Shown piece by piece: positions 7,922 through 15,408 of a stretch of 23,287 nt of DNA (position 1 is its first letter; every line of letters begins with the position of its first letter). Position numbers and translations under genes: made by a program. Below the pieces are notes generated by a model that searched no databases, had not been told where the DNA came from, and saw only the letters and a list, made by a program, of their open reading frames with translations. This DNA comes from Clostridiales bacterium UBA7044. GTDB taxonomy: Bacteria; Bacillota; Clostridia; Oscillospirales; Oscillospiraceae. The stretch is taken from assembly GCA_002493965.1 (NCBI GenBank), contig DLAP01000004.1, positions 20,079-43,365 on the forward strand. Direction: 5' to 3'.

Positions 7922-8082
7922 GGGAACTCTGATGAAATCAGCAAGAGCTGACAGCAGAAAATTTTGGCTCAAGCGAAGACCCAAAAATCGAGGAATCCTT
8001 TATGTATTTCCGATTTTTCAAACTGCACGGCTGGGGCAAAAGATTTGCTGCTCAGCCGCAGACGATTTATTCAGAGTTTCCC
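7922..8082 (+). repeat. Structured intergenic repeat, copy B (complete)
   Basis: A complete 161-bp element with imperfect terminal inverted repeats: GGGAACTCTGATGAAATC (7922-7939) against GATTTATTCAGAGTTTCCC (8064-8082), with one indel and two mismatches. Conserved blocks shared with copy A are 7927-7952, 8021-8044 and 8056-8072. The internal hairpin AAAAATC/GATTTTT encloses a 22-nt loop (7990-8011) that is 17/22 identical to the copy A loop, although the stem sequence differs completely. A second long-range helix pairs GCTGA and CAGCA (7947-7956) with TGCTG and TCAGC (8047-8056), plus TTTTG with CAAAA (8037-8041). Together with its flanks this occupies most of the 394-bp gap between the beta-mannosidase and purA. 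No credible protein is encoded. Family unknown. Confidence 0.85.
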
Positions 8083-8167
8083 AAATACTCTGAAAGCTAT
8101 TATGCCGGAAAATCGTCGGAAATGCAAGAGGGAGCCGAAAAAAACCTAAGTTTTCTTATGCGAAGTG

Positions 8168-8196
8168 TTGACAGGTCAATCATTTCGATGTAAAAT
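8168..8196 (+). promoter_or_regulatory. Promoter of purA-purB
   Basis: TTGACA (8168-8173), a 17-bp spacer and TAAAAT (8191-8196). The -35 box is part of a short inverted repeat, TTGAC-AG-GTCAA. The predicted start is near 8203, about 90 nt before the purA start codon. Confidence 0.82.
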
Positions 8197-8207
8197 GCTT
8201 ACGGCAA

Positions 8208-8253
8208 GGCAAAGGCGTCTTGCGGCTTTGCCTGTACGCCTTTGCCTCTTTTT
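8208..8253 (+). terminator. Intrinsic terminator / possible attenuator in the purA leader
   Basis: GGCAAAGGCGT (8208-8218) pairs perfectly with ACGCCTTTGCC (8236-8246), followed by TCTTTTT. It begins only a few bases after the predicted transcription start. The 17-nt loop carries CTTTGCC (8226-8232), which can pair instead with GGCAAAG (8208-8214). GCAAG (8204-8208) can also pair with CTTGC (8219-8223). These exclusive pairings would suit a switch, but no known purine aptamer is recognisable. It may alternatively only stop read-through from upstream. Confidence 0.7.
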
Positions 8254-8295
8254 ATCCCTAAAAACGTGTGGAAGCATCCCCAAAGGAGAATATGT

Positions 8296-9573
8296 ATGAA
8301 GAAAAATTGCGCGATCGTTGGCATCAACTGGGGCGACGAGGGAAAAGGGCGGATGGTGGATCTGCTGACAGGGGACTATGATGTCGTGGTTCGCTACCAG
8401 GGCGGCGGCAACGCCGGCCATACGGTCATCAACGAATACGGGAAATTTGCCCTGCATCTGCTGCCCTCCGGGGTCTTCCGTCAGGGCGTCACCAACGTTC
8501 TTGGCAACGGCGTGGCACTGGATCCGGAAAACCTGTGGAAGGAAATTCAGGAAGTAACCGCCAAAGGTGTGGCTATTACCCCAGAAAACCTGAAGATCAG
8601 CGACCGGGCATCCCTTTTGCTTCCCTGGCACCGGGCTCTGGACGGCCTGGAGGAAGCGAGGCTTGCCGATAAAAAATACGGCTCCACCAAGCAGGGCATC
8701 GCCCCCTTCTACTCCGACAAGTACCAGAAGAAGACCGTAATGGCGGGAGAGCTGTTTTATCCCGAGCACCTGAAGGCCCATCTTAAGGACCTGATGGAGT
8801 GGAAGAACCTGACGCTGACCAAGGTCTACGGCGCAGAAGCCGTAACCATGGAGGACCTGGATCAGTGGCTGGAAACCTACTGTGAAAAGATCAAGCCCTT
8901 CATCTGCGACACCGGCGCGTTCCTCCGGCAGGCGGAGCAGGCGGGGAAGAAGATTCTCTTTGAAGCCCAGCTGGGCGCTCTCCGGGACCTGGACTACGGC
9001 ATCTATCCCTACACCACCTCTTCCAACACCCTGGCTTCCTTCGCGCCTGTGGGTTCCGGCCTGCCCGGGGCCAAGATTGACCAGGTGGTGGGCGTGGTGA
9101 AAGCCTACTCCACCTGCGTGGGCGAAGGTCCCTTCGTCTGTGAGCTCTTTGGGGAAGAGGCCCAGCGCCTCCGGGATGCCGGCGGCGAATACGGCGCGAA
9201 GACCGGCCGTCCCCGGCGGGTTGGCCCCATCGACCTGGTAGCCACCCGGTACGGCGTTCAGATGCAGGCTGCCACGAATATTGCCCTGACCAAGCTGGAC
9301 GTGCTGAGCGATCTGGACAAGATCCCCCTCTGCGTCCGCTATCGGGTCGCGGGGAAGGAAACGGACGACTTCCCCTTCCCCACCCTGCTGGACGACTGCC
9401 AGCCGGTGACGGAATATATGGAAGGCTGGAAGCAGGACATTTCCGGTGTCCGCCGGTGGGAGGATCTGCCCCAGGCGGCAAAGGACTACGTCCTGCGGAT
9501 TGAGGAAGCCATCGGCTGCCACATCGGCTACGTTTCCGTTGGCCCGGAGCGGGACAGCATCATCCTGCGGTAA
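8296..9573 (+). CDS. purA: Adenylosuccinate synthetase
   Basis: Cytoplasmic enzyme joining IMP and aspartate with GTP to form adenylosuccinate, the first step of the AMP branch. The 425-residue length is normal. The N-terminal GTP-binding loop GINWGDEGKG (9-18, with catalytic D14) and the partner H42 in GGGNAGHTV are intact. The C-terminal part has TGRPRR and the guanine-recognition stretch ALTKLDVLSDLD. The central IMP loop reads GSTKQGIAPFYSDK instead of the common GTTGRGIGPAYEDK, which marks a divergent subfamily. The ATG at 8296 is chosen over an in-frame ATG at 8242 because AAAGGAGAA precedes it and the protein then starts at the usual point. purB follows after 12 nt, so the two consecutive AMP-pathway genes form an operon. 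Confidence 0.95.
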   Translation: MKKNCAIVGINWGDEGKGRMVDLLTGDYDVVVRYQGGGNAGHTVINEYGKFALHLLPSGVFRQGVTNVLGNGVALDPENLWKEIQEVTAKGVAITPENLKISDRASLLLPWHRALDGLEEARLADKKYGSTKQGIAPFYSDKYQKKTVMAGELFYPEHLKAHLKDLMEWKNLTLTKVYGAEAVTMEDLDQWLETYCEKIKPFICDTGAFLRQAEQAGKKILFEAQLGALRDLDYGIYPYTTSSNTLASFAPVGSGLPGAKIDQVVGVVKAYSTCVGEGPFVCELFGEEAQRLRDAGGEYGAKTGRPRRVGPIDLVATRYGVQMQAATNIALTKLDVLSDLDKIPLCVRYRVAGKETDDFPFPTLLDDCQPVTEYMEGWKQDISGVRRWEDLPQAAKDYVLRIEEAIGCHIGYVSVGPERDSIILR

Positions 9574-9585
9574 GGAGAAACGCCC

Positions 9586-11001
9586 ATGACAGACCAATAT
9601 GAATCCCCCTTAAGCACCCGGTATGCCTCCCCCTTTATGCTGGCGCTGTTTTCCAGCCGGAAGCGGATTGAAACCTGGAGAAAGCTGTGGGTATCCCTGG
9701 CGAAAGCGGAAGCAGAGTTGGGTCTTCCCATTACACCGGAGCAGGTCAAGGCCCTGGAAGACCATGTGTCCGACATCGACTTTGCCTGCGCCGCTCAGCG
9801 GGAGAAGGAAGTACGCCATGACGTCATGGCCCATGTCTACGCCTACGGCAAAGCCGCCCCGGAATCAGCGGGCATTATTCATCTGGGTGCTACCAGCTGC
9901 TATGTCACCGACAACGCCGACCTGGTGATCTACCGGGAGGGCCTTCAGTACCTCCGGGGGGAGCTTCTGAAAGTGGTTGCAAACCTTTCTCAGTTTGCCA
10001 AAACCTACAAGGCCATGCCCACCCTGGGCTACACCCATTACCAGCCCGCCCAGCTTGTAACGGTGGGCAAACGGGCCACCCTCTGGATGCAGGACTTCCT
10101 TTCCGATCTGGAAGAACTGGACTTTGTTATCGACAACATGAAGTTCCTGGGCTGCCGGGGCACCACCGGCACCGAGGCCAGCTTCCTGGAGCTGTTTGAA
10201 GGGAACACAGAGAAGATCGACGAAATGAACCGCCGGATCGCGGGAGATTTTGGGTTCCGGGAGTGCTTCCCGGTCTGTGGCCAGACCTACCCCAGAAAGA
10301 CGGACAGCCGGATTTTGAACGCGCTGTCCTCTATTGCCCAGAGCGCCTACCGGATGGCAAACGACATTCGCCTTTTGCAGCATGACCGGCAGGTGGAAGA
10401 ACCCTTTGAAGAAAACCAGATCGGTTCCTCTGCTATGGCCTACAAACGCAACCCCATGCGCTGCGAGCGGATTTGCAGTCTATCCCGGTATCTGATGGCG
10501 GACGCCATGAACGCCCCCATGACCGCCAGCGTCCAGTGGCTGGAGCGGACCTTGGACGACTCCGCCAACCGCCGGATCTCCCTGCCCGAGGGCTTCCTCT
10601 GCGCCGACGCCGTTCTGCGGCTGGCCCAGAACGTAACCTCCGGCCTTCATGTAAACGAAAAAATCGTAGAGAAGACTGTCCGGGATTATCTGCCCTTCAT
10701 CGCCACGGAAAATCTGATGATGGAAGGGGTCAAGCGGGGCGGCGACCGGCAGCAGCTTCACGAGATCATCCGCGTCTGCTCCATGGATGCCACGGCAAAA
10801 ATGAAGAACGGGGAAAGCTGGGATCTGCTGGCTTCCCTTTCCGAGCACCCTGAATTTCACATGACCCGGGAGGAGATGGAGGCCACTTTGTCTCCCGAGA
10901 AGTTCATCGGACGTTGCCCGGAGCAGGTGGAAGCATACCTGAAGGAGGCAGCGCCTCTGCTTGCCGGGATCAGCGGCGCAGACGCGGAGATTACGCTGTA
11001 G
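9586..11001 (+). CDS. purB: Adenylosuccinate lyase
   Basis: Tetrameric lyase of the fumarase/aspartase superfamily. It releases fumarate from adenylosuccinate (giving AMP) and from SAICAR in the IMP pathway. The 471-residue length and the signature SSAMAYKRNPMRCERI place it in the longer form resembling eukaryotic ADSL rather than the ~430-residue B. subtilis type. The substrate-binding segments HLGATSCYVTDN (about 103-114) and GYTHYQPAQLVTVGKR (about 147-162) are present. GGAG lies 7-10 nt before the ATG. The gene directly follows purA, whose product it uses, and is closed by a strong terminator at 11058-11095. Confidence 0.95.
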   Translation: MTDQYESPLSTRYASPFMLALFSSRKRIETWRKLWVSLAKAEAELGLPITPEQVKALEDHVSDIDFACAAQREKEVRHDVMAHVYAYGKAAPESAGIIHLGATSCYVTDNADLVIYREGLQYLRGELLKVVANLSQFAKTYKAMPTLGYTHYQPAQLVTVGKRATLWMQDFLSDLEELDFVIDNMKFLGCRGTTGTEASFLELFEGNTEKIDEMNRRIAGDFGFRECFPVCGQTYPRKTDSRILNALSSIAQSAYRMANDIRLLQHDRQVEEPFEENQIGSSAMAYKRNPMRCERICSLSRYLMADAMNAPMTASVQWLERTLDDSANRRISLPEGFLCADAVLRLAQNVTSGLHVNEKIVEKTVRDYLPFIATENLMMEGVKRGGDRQQLHEIIRVCSMDATAKMKNGESWDLLASLSEHPEFHMTREEMEATLSPEKFIGRCPEQVEAYLKEAAPLLAGISGADAEITL

Positions 11002-11057
11002 CCTCTCAGTCAAAGTTTTCTGCAACTGCGTCAAAAGGGCGCATCTCCTAAATTGAA

Positions 11058-11095
11058 AAGAGCTGTCTCAGCATCCCTGAGACGGCTCTTTTTTT
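11058..11095 (+). terminator. Terminator of purA-purB
   Basis: AAGAGCTGTCTCAG (11058-11071) pairs with CTGAGACGGCTCTT (11077-11090) with one G-T pair, a 5-nt loop and a run of T residues. Confidence 0.93.
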
Positions 11096-11191
11096 ATATT
11101 TCCTCTGTCAGGAAATTGGAAAAATCAGTTATTTTGTATCGATATGAAAATAATTTATCAAAAAAAATTGGTTACATTGCCGAAAAATGAG

Positions 11192-11220
11192 TGGACAAAT
11201 GGACCTTCATGGTTTATGAT
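11192..11220 (+). promoter_or_regulatory. Promoter of the rnf operon
   Basis: TGGACA (11192-11197), a 17-bp spacer and TATGAT (11215-11220), each 5/6 to consensus. An AT-rich stretch at about 11096-11175 lies upstream and could act as an UP element. No Rex-type palindrome is seen. Confidence 0.78.
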
Positions 11221-11272
11221 AGGGAGGTAATCCTGCGGTCCATTCCGCAATCCTTAGAAAGAGGTGAAAAAC

Positions 11273-12601
11273 ATGGCGTTTTCTTTTTTCGGCGGGGTCC
11301 ATCCCAAAGAAAATAAGTGGTACGCCTGCGACAAGGAGATCCAGGAATTTCCGGCTCCGGACCTTCTGGTGATCCCCATGTCCCAGCATATCGGCGCCCC
11401 CTGCAAGCCCCTGGTAAAGAAGGGCGACCTGGTAACTGTCGGTCAGAAGATCGGCGACAATCAGGGGCTTTGCGTTCCCGTTCATGCTTCTGTTTCCGGC
11501 AAGGTCAAGGCCGTGGAAGCAAAGGCTCACACCAGCGGCACCACCGTGATGAGCGTCGTCATCGAGAACGACCACCAAAATACCCTGTGCGAGGACATCC
11601 ATCCCCGGACCCCGGAGGAAGTGAATGCCCTGACCCCGGAGGAGATCATTGACATTGTCCACGAGGGCGGTATTGTGGGTATGGGCGGCGCTACCTTCCC
11701 CACCCATGTCAAGCTCTCCGGCGGCATCGGCAAGGTAGACACTGTCATCGTCAACGCTGGCGAATGTGAGCCTTTTATTACCGCAGACGACCGGCTCTGC
11801 CGGGAGATGCCCGAACGGGTCATCGGCGGCCTGAAGCTCATCATGAAGGTCTTCGGCCTGAAGGAAGGCCACATCGGTATTGAGGACAATAAGCCCGAAG
11901 CTGTGAAGGCGCTTCGCGCCAATCTGGAAACTGCCGACGGCATTGCCATCGATGTGCTGCCTGCCCGGTACCCCCAGGGCGCGGAAAAACAGCTCATCTA
12001 CGCCGTCACCGGCCGGGAGGTTCCCTCCGGCGGGCTGCCTGCCGCCGTGGGCTGCGCGGTATTCAACGCCGCCACGTGCAAGGCCATTTACGACGTAGTA
12101 TACGACGGAATGCCCCTCATTCGCCGGATCGTCACCGTCTCCGGGGACATCCTCATGGAGCCAAAGAACCTGCTGGTTCCCATCGGCACCTCCTTTAACG
12201 ATCTGATCGACGCCTGCGGCCACAGCGAGAACCCCTATAAGGTTCTCTCCGGCGGCCCCATGATGGGCGTTGCCCAATATGACCTGAGCGTTCCCACCAT
12301 CAAGGGCGTCAATGCCATCACCGTTCTGGGCCGCCGGAACGAGTACGCCGTGGACGAGCCCCACTGCCTGCGCTGCGGCAAGTGCATCGACGCCTGCCCC
12401 ATGAAGCTGATGCCGGTGCTGATGTACAAGGCTCTGCAAAGCGAGGACATAGCGGAAATGAAATCCGTCCATATCATGGACTGCATCGAGTGCGGCTCCT
12501 GCGCCTACACCTGTCCCGCCAGCGTACCGCTGGTTCTGGGCTTCCGGGTGGCAAAGCAGCTGATCCGCAACGACGCGGCCAAAGCCAAGGCAAAAGTTTA
12601 A
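11273..12601 (+). CDS. rnfC: Rnf complex subunit C (NADH-binding, Fe-S)
   Basis: Peripheral subunit that carries the NAD(H)/FMN site of the ferredoxin:NAD+ oxidoreductase. The 442 residues comprise an N-terminal barrel-sandwich domain (about 30-100) and a complex-I 51-kDa-like fold with GIVGMGGATFPTHVK (133-147) and VNAGECEPFITADD (160-173). An SLBB-type region follows, then two [4Fe-4S] motifs: C365, C368, C371, C375 and C404, C407, C410, C414. An in-frame GTG at 11264 is possible, but GAGGTG then serves as the ribosome binding site for the ATG at 11273, which gives the normal N-terminus. It is the first gene of a six-gene operon in the order CDGEAB, as in Acetobacterium-type Rnf clusters. 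Confidence 0.96.
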   Translation: MAFSFFGGVHPKENKWYACDKEIQEFPAPDLLVIPMSQHIGAPCKPLVKKGDLVTVGQKIGDNQGLCVPVHASVSGKVKAVEAKAHTSGTTVMSVVIENDHQNTLCEDIHPRTPEEVNALTPEEIIDIVHEGGIVGMGGATFPTHVKLSGGIGKVDTVIVNAGECEPFITADDRLCREMPERVIGGLKLIMKVFGLKEGHIGIEDNKPEAVKALRANLETADGIAIDVLPARYPQGAEKQLIYAVTGREVPSGGLPAAVGCAVFNAATCKAIYDVVYDGMPLIRRIVTVSGDILMEPKNLLVPIGTSFNDLIDACGHSENPYKVLSGGPMMGVAQYDLSVPTIKGVNAITVLGRRNEYAVDEPHCLRCGKCIDACPMKLMPVLMYKALQSEDIAEMKSVHIMDCIECGSCAYTCPASVPLVLGFRVAKQLIRNDAAKAKAKV

Positions 12602-12616
12602 GGAGGGGGACGAAAC

Positions 12617-13612
12617 ATGGCACAGATGAAATACTTTTATGAGCTGACCATTTCCAGCTCTCCCCATGTCCACTCCCCGGTGACAACCCGGGTCATTATG
12701 CGGGATGTGCTCATTGCCCTGCTCCCCGCCCTCATCGGCTCCGTTTATTTCTTCGGCTTCCGGGCGCTGATGGTGACGCTAGTCAGCGTGACCGCCTGCG
12801 TATTCTTCGAGTGGCTCTGGTGTAAGCTGATGAAGAAGCCCAGCAAGGTCTATGACCTGTCCGCCGTGGTGACGGGCACCCTGCTTGCCTTTGTCTGCCC
12901 CGTGACCATTCCCTACTGGACCATTATCTTAGGCGACCTGTTCGCCATCATCGTGGTAAAAATGCTCTTCGGCGGTCTGGGCCACAACATCGTGAACCCC
13001 GCCCTGGCGGGCCGGGCTTTCCTGTTCAGCTGGCCGGTGCTCATGAGCACTTGGGTAAAGGTGGGCTATGAGAACGCCGCTGGGCTGCTCTCCACCGCCG
13101 ACGCCGTTACCGCCGCTACCCCTTTGGGTGCCATGCACGTTGGGGTGCTGCCGGAGGCATCCGTTTCTCAGATGTTCCTGGGCAATGTAGGCGGCTGTAT
13201 TGGCGAGACCTCCGCCCTGCTGCTGCTCATTGGCGGCATCTATCTGCTGTATCGGAAGGTCATTTCCGCCCGGATCCCGATTTCCTACATCCTCACCGTA
13301 GCCATCCTGGCGTTCCTGTTCCCCCGGGGCAATGACCGGGTGGCCTGGATGCTCTGCAACCTCTTTGGCGGCGGCCTGATGCTGGGCGCCATCTTCATGG
13401 CCACCGACTATGTGACCTCCCCCATTACCAAGCTGGGGCAGATCGTCTACGGTATCGGCTGCGGACTGCTCACCATCCTCATCCGTTACTTTGGCGGCTA
13501 TAATGAGGGTGTTTCCTATGCTATTTTGGTCATGAATGCCTGTGTGGTGCTTCTGGACCGGATCGGCCGTCCCGTGAAGTTCGGCGCGCCCAAAAAGGAG
13601 GCGGCAAAGTAA
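12617..13612 (+). CDS. rnfD: Rnf complex subunit D (membrane, FMN-bearing)
   Basis: Integral membrane subunit of the NqrB/RnfD family that helps couple electron flow to ion transport. The 331-residue protein has about nine or ten hydrophobic segments, the conserved NPALAGRAFLFSWP stretch (127-140) and a DAVTAATPLG motif (162-171). T168 is the expected site of covalent FMN attachment. The usual motif is S/T-G-A-T, and here the glycine is alanine. The gene starts 15 nt after rnfC behind AAGGAGGGGG and overlaps rnfG by one base (TAATG), indicating translational coupling. Confidence 0.95.
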   Translation: MAQMKYFYELTISSSPHVHSPVTTRVIMRDVLIALLPALIGSVYFFGFRALMVTLVSVTACVFFEWLWCKLMKKPSKVYDLSAVVTGTLLAFVCPVTIPYWTIILGDLFAIIVVKMLFGGLGHNIVNPALAGRAFLFSWPVLMSTWVKVGYENAAGLLSTADAVTAATPLGAMHVGVLPEASVSQMFLGNVGGCIGETSALLLLIGGIYLLYRKVISARIPISYILTVAILAFLFPRGNDRVAWMLCNLFGGGLMLGAIFMATDYVTSPITKLGQIVYGIGCGLLTILIRYFGGYNEGVSYAILVMNACVVLLDRIGRPVKFGAPKKEAAK

Positions 13613-14160
13613 TGAAGAAGGAATCTACCGCAAAATACGTGGCCCGGCTGGCCCTGACCTTGCTTGCCATTACGGCGGTGGTAGCCGTGGCTCTCGCCGG
13701 GGTAAACGCCATCACCGAGCCCAGAATCGCAGCCTTTCAGGGCCAAAAACTCCAGTCCGCCATTGAGGAAGTCCTTCCCGGCGGCGGCCAGTCTGTCCCC
13801 TTTACGGACCCCAGCGGAATCGTCTCCACGGTTTACATGGGTGAAAACGGTTACGCTGTAGAGGTTTCCCCGGGCGGCTTTGGCGGCACCGTCACCATGA
13901 TGGTGGGCGTAGGCAGCGACGGCAAGGTGCTGGGCATTTCCGTTGTCAGCCAGTCGGAGACGGCGGGCCTGGGCGCGGTGTGCGCCGCCACCACCTCCGC
14001 AGGCGAAGCCTTCCGGGGTCAGTTCGCCGGAACCTCCGGCACTCTGGCTGTGACCAAGGACGGCGGCGACATTGACGCCATCACCGGCGCCACCATTACC
14101 TCCCGGGCAGTTACCGCCGGTGTCAACGCCGCCCTGGACTGTGTTGCGAATCTGGGTTAA
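13612..14160 (+). CDS. rnfG: Rnf complex subunit G (covalent FMN protein)
   Basis: Membrane-anchored FMN-binding subunit (NqrC/RnfG family) whose flavin faces outside. The 182-residue protein has one N-terminal membrane helix (about 9-31) and an FMN-binding domain with SETAGLGA (115-122). It also has the flavinylation motif DAITGATITS (155-164), in which T163 is the likely FMN-linked residue, a reaction done by ApbE-type flavin transferases. No apbE gene is in the window. The start codon overlaps the rnfD stop by one base, and the ribosome binding site AAGGAGG lies inside the end of rnfD. Confidence 0.95.
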   Translation: MKKESTAKYVARLALTLLAITAVVAVALAGVNAITEPRIAAFQGQKLQSAIEEVLPGGGQSVPFTDPSGIVSTVYMGENGYAVEVSPGGFGGTVTMMVGVGSDGKVLGISVVSQSETAGLGAVCAATTSAGEAFRGQFAGTSGTLAVTKDGGDIDAITGATITSRAVTAGVNAALDCVANLG

Positions 14161-14173
14161 GGAGGTCTAAGAA

Positions 14174-14818
14174 ATGAATTTCAAGAAACAATTTCGGGAA
14201 GGCCTGCTGACCAAGAACCCCGTCACCGTTCAGCTGCTGGGTATGTGTTCCACCCTCGCCATTACCACCAGCCTCTTTAACGGCATCGGCATGGGCCTGG
14301 CTGTCACCATCATCCTGACCTGCTCCAATGTGCTGATCTCCGCTCTGCGGAAGGTGATCCCCTCCCAGATCCGGATTGCAGCCTACATCACCATCATCGC
14401 GGGCTTCGTCACCATCGTGGACCTGCTGCTGCAGGCCTTCATCCCAGCGCTCTCGGAAAGCCTGGGTGTGTTCATTCCCCTGATCGTGGTTAACTGCATC
14501 ATCCTGGGCCGGGCGGAGGCCTTTGCCTCCAAGAACGGGGTCCTGGCCTCCGCCGTGGACGGCTTGACCCAGGGCATCGGCTACACCGTGGCCCTGATCA
14601 TCGTCTGCGTCATCCGGGAACTGCTTGGCTCCGGCACCTTCGGCGGCGGTATCTTAAACGGCGGCGAGGGCATCCGGATTATCCCTGCGGAGTATCCTGC
14701 CATGCAGATGGTCATGCCCGTAGGCGGCTTCCTGGTTCTGGGCTTTGTCATCGCCGGGTCCCAGTGGCTGATGAAGCGCCTGGACCAGAAGAGTAAGAAG
14801 AAGGAGGCTGTGAAGTAA
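14174..14818 (+). CDS. rnfE: Rnf complex subunit E (membrane)
   Basis: Integral membrane subunit of the RnfA/RnfE, NqrD/NqrE family. The 214-residue protein has six hydrophobic segments. It shows the duplicated family motif with cysteines in LTCSNVLISALRK (near 53-65) and VNCIILGRAEAFAS (near 105-118), where the paired cysteines coordinate an intramembrane Fe-S cluster with RnfA. AAGGAGG precedes the ATG. Its stop codon overlaps the rnfA start by one base. Topology should be opposite to that of RnfA, as known for this pair. Confidence 0.95.
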   Translation: MNFKKQFREGLLTKNPVTVQLLGMCSTLAITTSLFNGIGMGLAVTIILTCSNVLISALRKVIPSQIRIAAYITIIAGFVTIVDLLLQAFIPALSESLGVFIPLIVVNCIILGRAEAFASKNGVLASAVDGLTQGIGYTVALIIVCVIRELLGSGTFGGGILNGGEGIRIIPAEYPAMQMVMPVGGFLVLGFVIAGSQWLMKRLDQKSKKKEAVK

Positions 14819-15396
14819 TGCAAGAGATTGTTGGCATCCTCATTGCCGCCCTGCTGAGCCAGAACTTCATTCTGGTCAAGTTCTACGGCATCTGCCCCTT
14901 CATGGGCGTGTCCAAGAAGATCGATACCGCCCTGGGTATGGGTATGGCTGTTACCTTTGTTATGGCTCTGGCTTCCGCTGTCTGCTATGGGCTGAATCTG
15001 GCATTGGTTGCGCTGCATCTGGAGTATATGCAGACCGTGGTGTTCATTCTCGCCATTGCCTCCATCGTCCAGGTGGTGGAGATGTTCCTGAAAAAGTCTG
15101 TCCCCGCCCTGTATAAGGCCCTGGGCGTGTTCCTTCCCCTGATCACCACCAACTGCGCCGTGCTGGGCGTGGTGCTGGTGAACGTGCAGGAGGGGTATAA
15201 CTTCCTCCTCAGCACCATCAACGGCGCGGCCGGCGGTCTGGGCTTTACCCTGGCCATCGTGCTGTTTGCCTCGGTCCGGGAGCGGGTCAACACTTCCGAC
15301 TGCCCGGAGTGCTTCAAGGGCTTCCCCATTGCCCTGATCGCCGCGGGCCTTCTGGCGCTGGCTTTCATGGGCTTCTCCGGCCTGAGCATTTTCTAA
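14818..15396 (+). CDS. rnfA: Rnf complex subunit A (membrane)
   Basis: Integral membrane partner of RnfE with inverted topology. The 192-residue length is typical. Family stretches visible are QNFILVKFYGICPFMGVSKK (15-34) and TTNCAVLGVVL (about 109-119), each with the conserved cysteine that supplies the shared intramembrane cluster. Six hydrophobic helices are apparent. It begins one base into the rnfE stop codon, with GAAGGAGG inside rnfE, and is followed 12 nt later by rnfB. Confidence 0.95.
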   Translation: MQEIVGILIAALLSQNFILVKFYGICPFMGVSKKIDTALGMGMAVTFVMALASAVCYGLNLALVALHLEYMQTVVFILAIASIVQVVEMFLKKSVPALYKALGVFLPLITTNCAVLGVVLVNVQEGYNFLLSTINGAAGGLGFTLAIVLFASVRERVNTSDCPECFKGFPIALIAAGLLALAFMGFSGLSIF

Positions 15397-15408
15397 GGAG
15401 GGCAAAGG

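Noticed and set aside
7890..8193. Three short overlapping plus-strand frames over the structured repeat
   Set aside because: Their conserved sequence is explained by nucleic-acid structure shared with copy A. Codon use and frame are not conserved between copies, and no ribosome binding sites stand out.
8197..8295. Purine (guanine/adenine) or PRPP riboswitch before purA
   Set aside because: The leader is too short, and no conserved purine-aptamer junction or ykkC-type core is visible. Only the terminator hairpin and its competitors are present.
8176..9597. 473-residue open frame on the minus strand across purA
   Set aside because: It is a shadow of purA in GC-rich codons. No family motifs are present, while purA is certain.
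11264..11272. GTG start for rnfC
   Set aside because: The GTG forms part of the ribosome binding site GAGGTG of the better ATG at 11273.
11207..12673. 488-residue open frame antisense to rnfC
   Set aside because: It overlaps a clearly identified rnfC in an intact operon and has the H/G/A-rich look of antisense frames.
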